Shown: positions 1 to 9,671, counted from the stretch's first letter. The stretch: DNA of 64,000 nucleotides from Nitrososphaerota archaeon (GCA_023379805.1 JAMCPI010000007.1:104068-168067), one strand, 5' to 3'. Translations and numbers: made by a program. Notes: generated from the sequence alone by a model not told the origin.

Positions 1-1
1 A

Positions 2-922
2 CTTGAGCTTCGCAGACCTAAGGCTCAAGCCATCTTCAAAATTAGGCACGCCGCGCTCGCGGCGATACGGGAGTTTTTGAGCAGCACAGGTCACCTTGAG
101 GTTCAAACCTCGAAGATTATTGCGTCAGCCACCGAAGGAGGCGCATCGCTCTTCCCTGTCCTCTACTATGACAAAGAGGCGTTCCTAGTTCAGAGCCCGC
201 AGCTGTACAAGGAGCAGCTCACAATGAGCTTTGAGAAGGTCTTCGAGATTGGCCCTGTCTTCAGAGCCGAGCCTTCACGAACCCTTAGACATTTAGCGGA
301 GATAATCTCCATAGATGTTGAGGAAGCCTATGTTTCCTACACCGATGTGATGGAGACTCTTGAGGAGCTTGTCCACCACACCATGAAGACTGTTGCTGAG
401 AAATGCCGGAGTGATCTGAAGGAGCTAGGGGTCGAGGTTGAAATCCCGCGGCTGCCGTTCAAACGGTTAACCTACTCCGAGGCTATCGATATACTGTACG
501 ATGCGGGTGATCGAACCGCTTGGGGTGAGGATATTTCGACCGCGGCGACCAAGAAGATCAGCGAAATCTTCCCCGGCTTCTACTTTATAACCGACTGGCC
601 TACAGACGCTAAACCCTTCTACATCAAGCCGAGAACAGATAAGCCGGAGATAAGCGAATCATTCGATCTGATGAAGGGATCTCTTGAGATTTCGTCAGGC
701 GGAACTAGGCTAAGCTCCAAGAAGCTTCTGACCAAGCGTCTTAAGGAGCAGGGGTTGAAGCCTAGGACATTCGAGTATCACCTGAAGCTGTTCGACTACG
801 GTATGCCGCCTCACGCCGGCTTCGGAATGGGGCTTGACAGACTCATGATGGTAATCACCAAAGAAGAGAACATTAGAGAAGTCACCCTCTTCCCACGCGA
901 CCGGCTACGCCTGTCACCGTGA
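2..922 (+). CDS. aspS: Aspartyl-tRNA synthetase, 5' truncated by window edge
   Basis: Charges tRNA with aspartate in the cytoplasm. The frame is open from base 2, so the gene begins before the window; about 306 residues of a roughly 430-residue archaeal class II AspRS are present. Visible are the flipping-loop/motif 2 region (FRAEPSRT), the catalytic core around WGEDISTAA, and motif 3 near the end (GFGMGLDRLMM). The TTG at 77 is internal, since conserved AspRS sequence continues upstream of it. gatC, gatA and gatB follow on the same strand. This arrangement suggests a non-discriminating AspRS feeding Asp-tRNA(Asn) to GatCAB; that specificity is inferred and cannot be read from the sequence alone. 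Confidence 0.95.
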   Translation, partial: LELRRPKAQAIFKIRHAALAAIREFLSSTGHLEVQTSKIIASATEGGASLFPVLYYDKEAFLVQSPQLYKEQLTMSFEKVFEIGPVFRAEPSRTLRHLAEIISIDVEEAYVSYTDVMETLEELVHHTMKTVAEKCRSDLKELGVEVEIPRLPFKRLTYSEAIDILYDAGDRTAWGEDISTAATKKISEIFPGFYFITDWPTDAKPFYIKPRTDKPEISESFDLMKGSLEISSGGTRLSSKKLLTKRLKEQGLKPRTFEYHLKLFDYGMPPHAGFGMGLDRLMMVITKEENIREVTLFPRDRLRLSP

Positions 923-982
923 CAACAGTAGCGATAATGATGATGGTGACAATTATTATTATGGGGTGCTTGGAGGATCAAG

Positions 983-1303
983 TTGACTAAGAAGAAGACT
1001 CCGCAGCGGCAGCGGCAGGAACAGTTCATCTCGGAGAAGGAGGTTGAGCACCTCGCCGAGCTAGCTAAGCTTGAGCTCTCCAAAAAAGAGTTTACGAAGC
1101 TCCGCGGAGAACTGAACGAGATCCTCGGTTACTTCAGGTTGATTGATGAGGTTGACACAGAAAACGTTCCACCCACGTATCATGTGCAGGATCTTGTTAA
1201 CGTTCTAAGAGATGACGTGCCTGCGCCTCAGCAGCCTGACGTGCTTCTGGAGGATGCTCCGCAGAAGAAGGATCGCTTCATCAAGGCCCCGAAGATGATT
1301 TAG
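983..1303 (+). CDS. gatC: Asp-tRNA(Asn)/Glu-tRNA(Gln) amidotransferase subunit C
   Basis: Small structural subunit that wraps around and stabilises GatA in the GatCAB tRNA-dependent amidotransferase. 106 residues; the family signature is seen in HLAELAKLELSKKE near the N-terminus and in the conserved VPPTYH segment. TTG start at 983 is preceded by GGAGGA at 972-977. It ends two bases before the gatA ATG, so the genes are in one operon. Confidence 0.93.
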   Translation: MTKKKTPQRQRQEQFISEKEVEHLAELAKLELSKKEFTKLRGELNEILGYFRLIDEVDTENVPPTYHVQDLVNVLRDDVPAPQQPDVLLEDAPQKKDRFIKAPKMI

Positions 1304-1305
1304 CG

Positions 1306-2796
1306 ATGACCAAACAACAACTACGAATCCTTGAATTACCAGTTTGGGAAGCGGCGGACAAAATCCGAAACCAAGAGATTACGTCCGAAGAGTACGTGGC
1401 TGCGACGCTTGCAAGGATTCGTAAAGTTGAACCCGATGTTCACGCCTACATCACGTTGATAGAGGAACTTGCGCTAACTCAGGCTCAGGAGATTGACAAG
1501 AAGATCAGGCGCGGCGGAGACTTGGGGCGGCTGGCGGGGCTTCCTGTGGCGATTAAAGACAACATCTGTGTCAGAAGCTTCACAACCACCTGCGCCTCAA
1601 AGATGCTGGAGAACTTCGTCACTCCTTATGACGCTACCGTGGTTGAACGCATCCTTGGAGAGGACGGAGTGATTGTTGGAAAAACGAATTTGGACGAGTT
1701 CGCTATGGGGACATCAACTGAGTACAGCTACTTCGGCGCCACCAAGAACCCCTGGGACACCTCTAAGGTTCCAGGAGGCTCCTCAGGAGGCAGCGCAGCA
1801 GCCGTCTCAGCCTTAGAAGCGGCCTTCGCACTCGGCTCCGATACAGGCGGTTCTGTCCGTTCCCCAGCCAGCTTCTGCTGCATAGTGGGGTTGAAGCCGA
1901 CATATGGTGCGGTAAGCCGTTACGGGCTTGTCTCATACGCTAATAGTTTGGAGCAAATCGGGCCCTTCGCCCGAGATGTGCGGAGCTGCGCGCTGCTTAC
2001 GAGCGTAATCGCGGGTTATGATGCGCGAGACTCAACGTCAAGCGACAAGTTTCCGGCTGATTTAGGTGGCGCCTCGAAGCGGTCTCCGTCGAAACTCACG
2101 ATAGGGGTTCCACGAGAGTTCTTCGAGGAGGGTGTTCAAGAGGGTGTTTCGAAAACTGTTCGAGACGCGGTCAGCAGGCTGGAGAAAGCCGGGGTGAAAC
2201 TGAGTTTTGAAGATATTTCTCTGCCGATGCTGAAGTACGCGCTTCCTGCTTACTATATTATCGCGATGTCAGAGGCTTCCTCCAACCTCGCCCGCTACGA
2301 CGGGATCAGGTACGGTTACAGGGCGCAGGACAGGACGCTTGACTGGGGAACCATCTTCTCGAAGGATCGGGGAGAAGGCTTCGGAGCTGAGGTGAGGCGG
2401 CGCATCATGCTCGGCACCTACGCGTTGTCCGCCGGCTACTTTGACCAGTATTACCTGAAGGCTCAGAAGATCAGGACTCTGCTCAGAAGAGAGTTTGACG
2501 GTGCCTTCAAACGATTCGATCTTCTACTGGCTCCTTCGATGCCTATTCTTCCCTTCAGGCTCGGTGAGAAGATGGAGGATCCGCTGCAGCTCTACATGTG
2601 TGATATCGAGACTGTTCCAGCGAATCTCACGGGGATTCCGTCGCTGTCAGTCCCCTGCGGTGTAAGCGAGGGGCTGCCTGTCGGGATGCAGCTTATGGCT
2701 CCACCGTTCCGTGAAGACCTGCTTTTCCAGGCTGGCCGATTAGTTGAGGATATTCTTCCTGTAGATAGGAGTGCCGGTGAGTTCACACATGCCTGA
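1306..2796 (+). CDS. gatA: Asp-tRNA(Asn)/Glu-tRNA(Gln) amidotransferase subunit A
   Basis: Glutaminase subunit of GatCAB, 496 residues, full length. The amidase-signature Ser-cisSer-Lys triad is intact by spacing with known GatA: Lys84 in AIKDN, Ser159 in PGGSSGGSA and Ser183 in DTGGSVRSPA. It releases ammonia from glutamine and passes it to GatB. ATG start two bases after gatC; the 3' end overlaps the start of gatB, which suggests translational coupling. Confidence 0.96.
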   Translation: MTKQQLRILELPVWEAADKIRNQEITSEEYVAATLARIRKVEPDVHAYITLIEELALTQAQEIDKKIRRGGDLGRLAGLPVAIKDNICVRSFTTTCASKMLENFVTPYDATVVERILGEDGVIVGKTNLDEFAMGTSTEYSYFGATKNPWDTSKVPGGSSGGSAAAVSALEAAFALGSDTGGSVRSPASFCCIVGLKPTYGAVSRYGLVSYANSLEQIGPFARDVRSCALLTSVIAGYDARDSTSSDKFPADLGGASKRSPSKLTIGVPREFFEEGVQEGVSKTVRDAVSRLEKAGVKLSFEDISLPMLKYALPAYYIIAMSEASSNLARYDGIRYGYRAQDRTLDWGTIFSKDRGEGFGAEVRRRIMLGTYALSAGYFDQYYLKAQKIRTLLRREFDGAFKRFDLLLAPSMPILPFRLGEKMEDPLQLYMCDIETVPANLTGIPSLSVPCGVSEGLPVGMQLMAPPFREDLLFQAGRLVEDILPVDRSAGEFTHA

Positions 2797-4243
2797 GCAG
2801 GACACCGAGGGTGTTAAGATTGGGTTGGAGGTGCACTGTCAGCTCACCAGCCTCGCTACGAAGCTGTTCTGCAGCAGCCCATCCGATTACCGCGGCAAGC
2901 CTCCGAACACCAACATCTGCCCGGTCTGCATCGGCACCCCAGGGTCGCTGCCGGTTCTGAACCGGAAGGCCGTTACTCACGCTGCGATGATTGCGCTTGC
3001 CCTTAACTTCAAGATACCGGAGCGGATGCTCTTCTTCCGGAAGAACTACTTCTACCCAGACATGGCGAAGAACTTCCAGATAACGCAGTACGATCGGGCT
3101 GGCGGCGTCCCCTTTGCGACGGACGGTCACATCACTCTTGACAGCGGGAAGAAGATTAGGATCGGCAGAATGCAGCTTGAGGAGGATCCGGCGAAGCTCA
3201 GCTATGATGGAACCATCGAATCGTCAACCCAGACCTTCGTTGACTATAACAGGGCCGGTATAACTCTAGTTGAGATTGTTACTGACCCGGATTTTGAGAG
3301 TCCTCGTGAAGCCCGGGAGTTCCTGAACAAGCTCTCCTCAATACTTGAGCATCTAGGTGTCTCAGATCTCAGTCTAGAGGGCTCGGTTCGCTGTGACGCT
3401 AACATCTCGATGGCCGGTGGACGGCGGGTTGAGGTGAAGAACATCTCCTCCTTCAAGGAGGTTGAGCGGGCGTTAAACTTCGAGATTACTCGGCAGCGAA
3501 GCCTAACCTCTAAGGGGATCAAGGTGATGCAGGAGACCCGGCACTGGGATGAGATTCGGAGAATCACTATTTCGCTGAGGCTGAAAGAGGAGGAGCAGGA
3601 TTACAGGTACTTCCCTGAGGCTGATCTGGTGCCTGTCACCCTTACAAAGCAGTTCATCCAAGATGTGAAGAAGGGGATGCCTGAGATGCCTGAGGAGCGG
3701 GCGAAACGCTTCCAGAAGGAGTATCATCTCTCAGGCGAGACTGCGCAGATACTGGTTCGAGAGAAGGCTCTGGCCGACTTTTTCGAGTCGGCCTCTGAAC
3801 TCAGCAAGGACGCCAGAGAGCTGGGAAGCTGGTTGGCAGTGGATCTCCAAGCCTATCTAAACGAGGCCGGGAAAAGCTTAGAGGAGCTTAAGCTGACTCC
3901 GAAGCACTTCGCTGAGCTGGCGAACATGGTGTCCAGCGGCGAAGTAAGCCGAGGCGCAGCTAAAACCGCTTTCCTCGAGATGCTTAAGACCGGTAAAATG
4001 CCTCGCTCCATATCTGAGGAGAAGGGGCTGAAGGTAATAGCTGACACCGGTTTCGTAGAGGATCTCATCACTAGGATATTTAGTGAAAATCCTCAGGCGG
4101 TTCAAGACGCATTGAAGAATCCTCAGGCGGTTAACTTCCTCCTAGGCCAGATTATGCGGGCTACTAAGGGGCGTGTTGATCCAGCTGTGGCCAACAAGCT
4201 GGTTCGAGAGCGGTTGGCAGCTGAGAAGAAAGGCTCAAAGTAG
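2777..4243 (+). CDS. gatB: Asp-tRNA(Asn)/Glu-tRNA(Gln) amidotransferase subunit B
   Basis: Kinase/transamidase subunit that activates the misacylated tRNA and transfers ammonia. The GatB N-terminal catalytic domain (GLEVHCQL, then the CPVCIG zinc-type segment) is followed by the helical YqeY-like C-terminal domain. The GTG at 2777 is preferred because AGGAG lies at 2767-2771; ATG 2789 is an alternative, and both overlap gatA. The last bases overlap the convergent glycosyltransferase gene by 9 bp. A GatB rather than GatE fold means the archaeon uses GatCAB, probably for Asn-tRNA synthesis. Confidence 0.95.
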   Translation: MSSHMPEQDTEGVKIGLEVHCQLTSLATKLFCSSPSDYRGKPPNTNICPVCIGTPGSLPVLNRKAVTHAAMIALALNFKIPERMLFFRKNYFYPDMAKNFQITQYDRAGGVPFATDGHITLDSGKKIRIGRMQLEEDPAKLSYDGTIESSTQTFVDYNRAGITLVEIVTDPDFESPREAREFLNKLSSILEHLGVSDLSLEGSVRCDANISMAGGRRVEVKNISSFKEVERALNFEITRQRSLTSKGIKVMQETRHWDEIRRITISLRLKEEEQDYRYFPEADLVPVTLTKQFIQDVKKGMPEMPEERAKRFQKEYHLSGETAQILVREKALADFFESASELSKDARELGSWLAVDLQAYLNEAGKSLEELKLTPKHFAELANMVSSGEVSRGAAKTAFLEMLKTGKMPRSISEEKGLKVIADTGFVEDLITRIFSENPQAVQDALKNPQAVNFLLGQIMRATKGRVDPAVANKLVRERLAAEKKGSK

Positions 4244-5440
4244 CGAGTTCACAATCTCGACGGCGTTTTTGATTCCATCCATTTTGCGTGCAACCGCGCC
4301 TACCTTCTCCACTCTTTCCTTAAAGGCCGGGTTGCTACCCACCTCTTCAACTGCTTCAGCGAGCCTCTCAGCGGATAGATCAGGTGTAGGAATCATTCGA
4401 CCTAAGCCAAGCTTGTCCACTTTAGAGGCGTTAACATACTGTTCGCTGTGGTTATTGATTGGCACCGAGACCATTGGCTTGCTCGATATGATGGCTTGAC
4501 CGATGGTTGAGTGGCCTCCGCGGACAATCAAAAGATCCGCAAGCCAAAAGAGTTCGTCTTTGACGGGGCACCATTCGTAGAGCCATCCACCGCTTATTCT
4601 CCGTGGCTCCTCTGCTCCACCTACATCGCCGCGTGAGACGATGACTGTGAAGTGATTCTTCAGCAGGTTAGCTGCTTTGATAGATGCGTCTATGGCGCCT
4701 CTTTTTGTCTCAGGAGGTCCGCTGATGTTTGCGAACACAATCGGTTTACCGCTATCATGTAGGTTGAGCATGTCTATGACTTTGTGGAGCTTGTCTGGAG
4801 CGAGTTTGGCGGTTGGTGTCATAAAGCCGACGTATCTTAGCTGTTTTTTCAGTATGCGAATAGGGCTGGTGTTCTCTTCGCAGATTGTGTACGGTGGCGG
4901 GATATCAGGGATAAGGATTAGGCGGCTTCTTGACCAGAAGAGGCCCAGCATCTCGGCGCTAAGTCCCTCTATTGGTCTTAGCCGTGCTGTGTGGTAGCGT
5001 GGCGGTAGATGTATGCGGAGCTGGTTAGCCACGGTGATCGAAGGGACTCCTTCAAGTGCTGCGGCGATGACTGCTGAGAGCCGTGTGTCTGAGAGAACTA
5101 AGTTGGGTTGGAACCGCCGAAGGATTTGTCTCTCCTTCGCGATCTGTCGAAACAGGTTTGTGATCAGCGCAGGGGAGTTGTTGAAGGTGTCTCGAACCGA
5201 TACTCCTTCGTTTCTCCACTCAATATCAACAGGTGCTACTTCATCGCAGTCGAAGCCCTGCTTCCTCAGGTAGTCTACGGCGTGGGAGAAGGATGAGAAT
5301 CTGACGTTCACCCCTTCCTGCTTCAGGATGCGTGCGACGGGGCTCATTCTCGCGGCGTGGCCTAGTCCTGAGCCGAATGCTGCGATGTGTACCCGCCGGG
5401 ACAAGATCTTCGGGACCCTACTCGAGTGTTCGCCGCACAA
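4235..5440 (-). CDS. Glycosyltransferase, GT1/GT28 (MurG-like) fold
   Basis: About 400 residues with the two-domain GT-B architecture. The N-terminal domain has the acceptor-side loop FGSGLGHAARM (GxGHxxR), and the C-terminal nucleotide-sugar domain has RGGHSTIGQAIISSKP followed by SEQYVNASK. It probably transfers a sugar from a UDP- or similar donor to a lipid or other small acceptor; donor and acceptor cannot be told. The TTG start at 5440 lies inside the 3' end of the AMMECR1 gene (23-bp overlap), so the two are coupled. A TTG 12 codons further in is an alternative start. Confidence 0.8.
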   Translation of the reverse strand: MCGEHSSRVPKILSRRVHIAAFGSGLGHAARMSPVARILKQEGVNVRFSSFSHAVDYLRKQGFDCDEVAPVDIEWRNEGVSVRDTFNNSPALITNLFRQIAKERQILRRFQPNLVLSDTRLSAVIAAALEGVPSITVANQLRIHLPPRYHTARLRPIEGLSAEMLGLFWSRSRLILIPDIPPPYTICEENTSPIRILKKQLRYVGFMTPTAKLAPDKLHKVIDMLNLHDSGKPIVFANISGPPETKRGAIDASIKAANLLKNHFTVIVSRGDVGGAEEPRRISGGWLYEWCPVKDELFWLADLLIVRGGHSTIGQAIISSKPMVSVPINNHSEQYVNASKVDKLGLGRMIPTPDLSAERLAEAVEEVGSNPAFKERVEKVGAVARKMDGIKNAVEIVNSLL

Positions 5441-6065
5441 CTTGACCGTGCGGCTCAGTCTCGTCGAAGACGATAGCTTGGAACTTGTATATCTGAGCGT
5501 CTTGGGTGAGCCAGTGATCAGGTGTGGCGCCTGCCTTCATGCAGCAGTGGCAGAGAAAGTCCTCTGTGCTCCAGTCATATTCAACTGCAACCTGAGGTAG
5601 AAGCAGCCCAGCTCCGAAGCTCCATCGAACAATCAGTCCATCTTCACCTATGTGGATGTGGTTGCAGTACTCGTTCGGGTTTTTCACGGTGATCAGCTGA
5701 GGTGGTGTGAGGACACTTATCTCTACGACGAGGCTGTCAAGCTCCTCAGGCTTCACTTTCTCAAATCTAGGGTCGTGTACAGCTGCGCTGATCGCGGAGT
5801 CTATGAGCGCCTCTAACAGGGGTCTCTCAGGGAGCGGCTGACCTATGCATCCTCGCAGCTCGCCTCCTCCAGCTCCCAGATGGCTATGGATGTTCAGGGT
5901 GACAAAGACACCCATTTTCCTGTAGAACTTCTCATCCAGTCCCGCTGGAGTTTTGACGGTTCGCTTCTCGGTGAGATGCTTCTCAATAGCTTCTCGTGCG
6001 AGGCGTACAAGCATAGATCCCTCTTCATCCGTGATTTCTACGGCGGACGCCTCGTCTTTGTTCAT
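5418..6065 (-). CDS. AMMECR1 domain protein
   Basis: 215 residues covering a complete AMMECR1 domain, including the family hallmark LRGCIGQ (within GGGELRGCIGQPLP), the VHDPRF segment and the conserved VAVEYDW. The family is widespread in archaea and eukaryotes; its biochemical role is not established. ATG start. It is the first gene of a pair with the downstream glycosyltransferase, which it overlaps. Confidence 0.9.
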   Translation of the reverse strand: MNKDEASAVEITDEEGSMLVRLAREAIEKHLTEKRTVKTPAGLDEKFYRKMGVFVTLNIHSHLGAGGGELRGCIGQPLPERPLLEALIDSAISAAVHDPRFEKVKPEELDSLVVEISVLTPPQLITVKNPNEYCNHIHIGEDGLIVRWSFGAGLLLPQVAVEYDWSTEDFLCHCCMKAGATPDHWLTQDAQIYKFQAIVFDETEPHGQVVRRTLE

Positions 6066-6122
6066 CCCGTGTTCTGACTTTTTGGTTTAACTTAAATTTG
6101 TTGAAACCCAGTAAGCCGGTTA

Positions 6123-6659
6123 TCAGATGGCCGTTGTCGGCTGGTTATGCTGGGATGTAGGCTTCTTGCTGTTGTTGTTTTGGTGGTTGCTCTTCAGGTT
6201 TGCAGATAATTCGTTGAGCCGTTTCCAGTGCCCTCCGATCCAGTAGATTTTTCCGCAGGATTTGCATCTGTAGAACTTTTCCTGCTTAGCTAAAACGCCT
6301 TCGGGAACAGCGCCCGCAACCTCGTCTCGGCCCACCGGCTCAACCTCTCCGTTGCAGACGGAGCATCGTGTCTCCTCCGGGTTAAGATGAGCCGCTTCTT
6401 CACCTGTTTCACGTAGAACCGTGGCGAGTCTTGCCTCATCATTGCTCTCATCATTTAGCAGAATGCAGTTTATTCTCCTCTTAGAGGCTCTGTCTGCGAG
6501 CTTCTGATCTGATGTCAGGATTGTTCTTCCCTCTCCGCTCGCGGCCTCGAGGATCTCGTTGTCGCTCAGATCAGCTTTGTAAAGCGTGTCATAACCGAAT
6601 ATCCTGAGCTTCCTAGCTAAGCTTCCAAGCATTCCGTCAACGATGAACCGGCTCTTCAT
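6123..6659 (-). CDS. Mut7-C (DUF82) PIN-like RNase domain protein with zinc ribbon
   Basis: 178 residues. The N-terminal Mut7-C domain shows FIVDGMLGSLARKLRIFGYDT and LTSDQKLADRA, which carry the acidic residues of the PIN-like nuclease core. A C-terminal zinc ribbon follows (CSVCNGEV then CKSCGKIYWIGGHW). Probably a ribonuclease; the substrate is unknown. The tail after about residue 155 is N/Q/K-rich and looks disordered. ATG start at 6659. Confidence 0.87.
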   Translation of the reverse strand: MKSRFIVDGMLGSLARKLRIFGYDTLYKADLSDNEILEAASGEGRTILTSDQKLADRASKRRINCILLNDESNDEARLATVLRETGEEAAHLNPEETRCSVCNGEVEPVGRDEVAGAVPEGVLAKQEKFYRCKSCGKIYWIGGHWKRLNELSANLKSNHQNNNSKKPTSQHNQPTTAI

Positions 6660-6760
6660 AGGTTAATGATCAACCGACAGTAGATTCGCGTAATATGGTG
6701 ATAGATAAGAATGGAGGTACGTCAGGCTTTCCTTAGCGCCTCGACGGCGAGTTAGGTCGG

Positions 6761-7354
6761 CTAGACTTCTCTCTCAGGGGTTTCTGCGGCGACCTCTGTG
6801 CGGCAGTCGTAGCATAGGTATCGTCCGTCTGCTCGGGCTAGGTCTTCCGACCATTGGCCGCAGCTGTCGCAGAAGCCGGCTAGGTTTGTTGTTCGTCCAC
6901 TGGTGGCTTGGTTTGCCATCATACGAGCCTTTTCAGCAGCGATGGCGTAGAGTTCAGGCATCACTGAGATGATGTCCGAGATGGATATTATTCCCATGAG
7001 TCTTCCGTCATCCATTACGCCGAGTCTCTTGACTCCCTTTCTCCTCATCAAGTTAGCTGCCTCAGATACGTCCTTGTCGTCTCTGATTGTTAGAAGTGGC
7101 GCGGACATGATATCCTTCGCCATGACCTCGCTTGGCTTCAGGTCCTTCGCGACGACCTGCTCGATGATGTTTCCATCTGTTACAATGCCTACTGGCTCCG
7201 GCCCCTTCATGATTATGATGCTGCCGATCTGGTAGTCAATCATTCTGGTTGAGATGGCCTGTACGGTTTCGTCTTCAGTTCCGGTGATGACTGGGCTGTT
7301 CATGACCTCTCTCACCGTGACGCGCTCACGTGCAGCTGGATTGATCTCGGCCAT
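6761..7354 (-). CDS. CBS-pair protein with C-terminal zinc ribbon
   Basis: 197 residues. Two CBS motifs (about 13-70 and 80-135) form a Bateman module that normally senses adenosyl nucleotides. The C-terminus carries a CxxC...CxxC ribbon (CDSCGQW and CYDC). No catalytic domain is fused, so it probably regulates a partner protein; the partner is not evident here. It starts 25 bp downstream of the end of the NFACT gene and may be cotranscribed with it. Confidence 0.88.
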   Translation of the reverse strand: MAEINPAARERVTVREVMNSPVITGTEDETVQAISTRMIDYQIGSIIIMKGPEPVGIVTDGNIIEQVVAKDLKPSEVMAKDIMSAPLLTIRDDKDVSEAANLMRRKGVKRLGVMDDGRLMGIISISDIISVMPELYAIAAEKARMMANQATSGRTTNLAGFCDSCGQWSEDLARADGRYLCYDCRTEVAAETPEREV

Positions 7355-7379
7355 TTCCTTACTCCTCCCCCAATGGAAG

Positions 7380-9347
7380 TTAAGAAGTCGCAGACTTATA
7401 TCTTTGCTCGCCGCGTCCCTTTAACACGATTTGGCCTCCGCCTGCCGGAAGACTCCGCACAAAATCGTCCAATGGTATCTGCTTCACGTAGGTTGCTGAT
7501 GAGACATCTTCACCTAGGAGCCTGATGAGTTCAGACTTGATCTTCTTCGCGGTGTCGCTGGCCTTGACTTTGTCAGGAACGAGGGTTACGTAGACGAGTG
7601 AGTTGCGCTGCAGTGAAATAGGTGGCCCAGCCATGACTGTCAGGTTTCCATCTACCTCTGCGATACCTACTGCGCACTCGGTCTTTATGTCTCGAAGATA
7701 GTTCTTCGTGCCCTCTATTAGGAAGCTTCCTTTCGCTAGGAACATTCCTGAGGGTGCCTGCCTCTTAACCTGCTGTGGATGAATCCAGTACGCATCGGCT
7801 ACTGCCAATCCCTCACCCCAGGCTCGGCTGAACGCTACGACGGCCTGCGCTGTTTCCGTGATGCTCTTCTCAGTCTTCGGTTCGCCTTTCAGGACAAAGA
7901 AGGGTGAGCCATGTATATCTGCGTGAAACACTATGTCGTTCTCCTCCATGTATCGGCGGATAATGATGCTGTTGGATGAAGCGTCTCTTCCACCGATAGC
8001 TAAAAGCCCATCTGATGTTTTGAACCATCGGTAACGCTCATACCACGCCTTCTCTCTGCGGATCTCGGGTTTCTCAGCCTCAGCCTCGGTCGTCTGCTCC
8101 TCAAGACTCGCTTCAAGCTCCTTAAGCCCAGTCTCCAGCTTCAGCCGAGCGGCTCGAATAGCGGTTATTTTCTCTTCAAGTCGCTTGGCTTCTCCGAAGA
8201 TATGTGAAGCTATCTTCATCGTGGAGCCGCCGGCCTCGGTTTCAATCATCGTTCCCGCAATCTTCATCGTTAGTCTACCCTTCATTGACGCAACCTCTGA
8301 TGCTCCGAGTTCATGGAGAAGAGCAATCTGTTCCTCTTTCTGCTGACCCTGCGGCTGGTAAATGTGCTGCTGGATCTGTTTAGCGAAGGTTCTCAACGCT
8401 TCTGCAGCCTCTAAGCTGGTATTCTCAGCCTGTTTCTGCTGCTCAATGGATTTTTGGAGCTCCTCAATTCTGCCTCGAAGCCCCTCTGAGCCTGTGCCTT
8501 GCGCTTCGGAGCGGAGATCATTGGTTAAAACTTCATCCAGAGCCTCCATGAATGTTCCGAACCTTTTGGTTTCAAGCCCTTTGTAGGCTCGAAGCATGAA
8601 TGGTGCTGCGTCTGCAGGTACGCCCTCACGGTAGACCACGGTTGGCTCGCTGTCTCCAGCTATGACTAGCTGTACGACCTCTTTCAAGATGTCAAATAGT
8701 TTCTGGACGTCGTCACCGGATAGGCTGAGTCCCTGTGCTTCAGGGTTGATTTCTGCTCGTGCCAGTATCTCTTCAACGTACTTCTTTGACAGCGCGAGGT
8801 TTCGTCCCAGCCATCTTGAGACGGGAAGATCTGTTTCCAGAATCGGTTTGAGATCTTCCTTTGTGAGGGTGGTGACGTCTGTTCCGCGGGCGGGGGGAAG
8901 CAGATATTTTTCGCCTGTCTTCACCGTCCTATGTCTGACCCGCAGGGGTCTTAGAACCGCCTGGATCACCTGGTTTTCATCAGTTACTATGATGTTTCCT
9001 CCGCCGAAGAACTCTAGGATCACGTTTCGAGTGCTGGGTTCTTCTTTGAACTCGATTACCGCTATTCTTTCGCCTTTAGGCTGAGTTACCTTCTGGAATT
9101 TCGATCTCGGGATTTCTTTGCGGATTTTCGAGGCGATGCCGCCGCTTGTCCTCGGCAGCTCGTAACGGGTGAGCCAGATGCCTTTGCTGGTCGACAATAC
9201 AATTTGAGCATCAGGTTTTTCGCTGTGGTGGAGCCGGATTAGGGCTGCATTGGGGTTTAGGAGATAAACATTATTAACGTAATATCCGGCAAGGTTGTTG
9301 TTCAGTTTGGCGGTTATATGCTCCAGCTCTATGCCTGATATTTCCAA
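7380..9347 (-). CDS. rqcH: NFACT family protein (RqcH/Rqc2/NEMF homologue)
   Basis: 655 residues with family order: NFACT-N (residues 1 to about 190, starting GIELEHITAKLN), helix-hairpin-helix and coiled coils in the middle, and NFACT-R at about 440-555 (WYERYRWF, then GGRDASSN and HADIHGSPF). Archaeal members bind stalled large ribosomal subunits and help tag or release the nascent chain (ribosome quality control). TTG start with GGAGGT about 11 nt upstream. Divergent from the EMC6-like gene, sharing a 27-bp intergenic region. Confidence 0.92.
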   Translation of the reverse strand: MEISGIELEHITAKLNNNLAGYYVNNVYLLNPNAALIRLHHSEKPDAQIVLSTSKGIWLTRYELPRTSGGIASKIRKEIPRSKFQKVTQPKGERIAVIEFKEEPSTRNVILEFFGGGNIIVTDENQVIQAVLRPLRVRHRTVKTGEKYLLPPARGTDVTTLTKEDLKPILETDLPVSRWLGRNLALSKKYVEEILARAEINPEAQGLSLSGDDVQKLFDILKEVVQLVIAGDSEPTVVYREGVPADAAPFMLRAYKGLETKRFGTFMEALDEVLTNDLRSEAQGTGSEGLRGRIEELQKSIEQQKQAENTSLEAAEALRTFAKQIQQHIYQPQGQQKEEQIALLHELGASEVASMKGRLTMKIAGTMIETEAGGSTMKIASHIFGEAKRLEEKITAIRAARLKLETGLKELEASLEEQTTEAEAEKPEIRREKAWYERYRWFKTSDGLLAIGGRDASSNSIIIRRYMEENDIVFHADIHGSPFFVLKGEPKTEKSITETAQAVVAFSRAWGEGLAVADAYWIHPQQVKRQAPSGMFLAKGSFLIEGTKNYLRDIKTECAVGIAEVDGNLTVMAGPPISLQRNSLVYVTLVPDKVKASDTAKKIKSELIRLLGEDVSSATYVKQIPLDDFVRSLPAGGGQIVLKGRGEQRYKSATS

Positions 9348-9374
9348 CTGTTTCTTCTACCTCCCTGAGCGGCG

Positions 9375-9671
9375 GTGCTTTCAGTGAAGCCTCTCGATAA
9401 AGTCTTTTGGATGCGAGCTGCTATAGGTTCCTTAACTGGTTTACTTCTAGGATTGCTGTCAGCCTTTGCGGGTCTCAGCGGATCTAACGGTATTTTCCTA
9501 GGCATGTTGATGTACATCCTTAGCTACTATTTGGCGCGCTTCACAGTTTCGGCCCAAATCCCGCCTAAGGAGGCTCGTAAACTGGTTACCACGGGGCTTG
9601 GGAGCTTCGTTATGCTAGTTCTGTTCATCTGGATTCTGGTTAATACCCTCTTTACCACCGGCTTCAAGTAG
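9375..9671 (+). CDS. EMC6-like small membrane protein
   Basis: 98 residues with three predicted membrane segments (about 14-32, 37-55 and 71-93) and a short charged loop between the second and third (QIPPKEARK). Size and layout fit the archaeal EMC6-like family, relatives of a subunit of the eukaryotic membrane-insertase EMC; the name rests on this resemblance only. GTG start at 9375 or GTG 9384. The 3' end overlaps the convergent gene 9615-10025 by 57 bp. Confidence 0.6.
   Translation: MLSVKPLDKVFWMRAAIGSLTGLLLGLLSAFAGLSGSNGIFLGMLMYILSYYLARFTVSAQIPPKEARKLVTTGLGSFVMLVLFIWILVNTLFTTGFK

Noticed and set aside
811..1083. Minus-strand frame over the aspS/gatC junction
   Set aside because: Antisense to two well-supported genes, His/Arg/Ser-rich with no domain.
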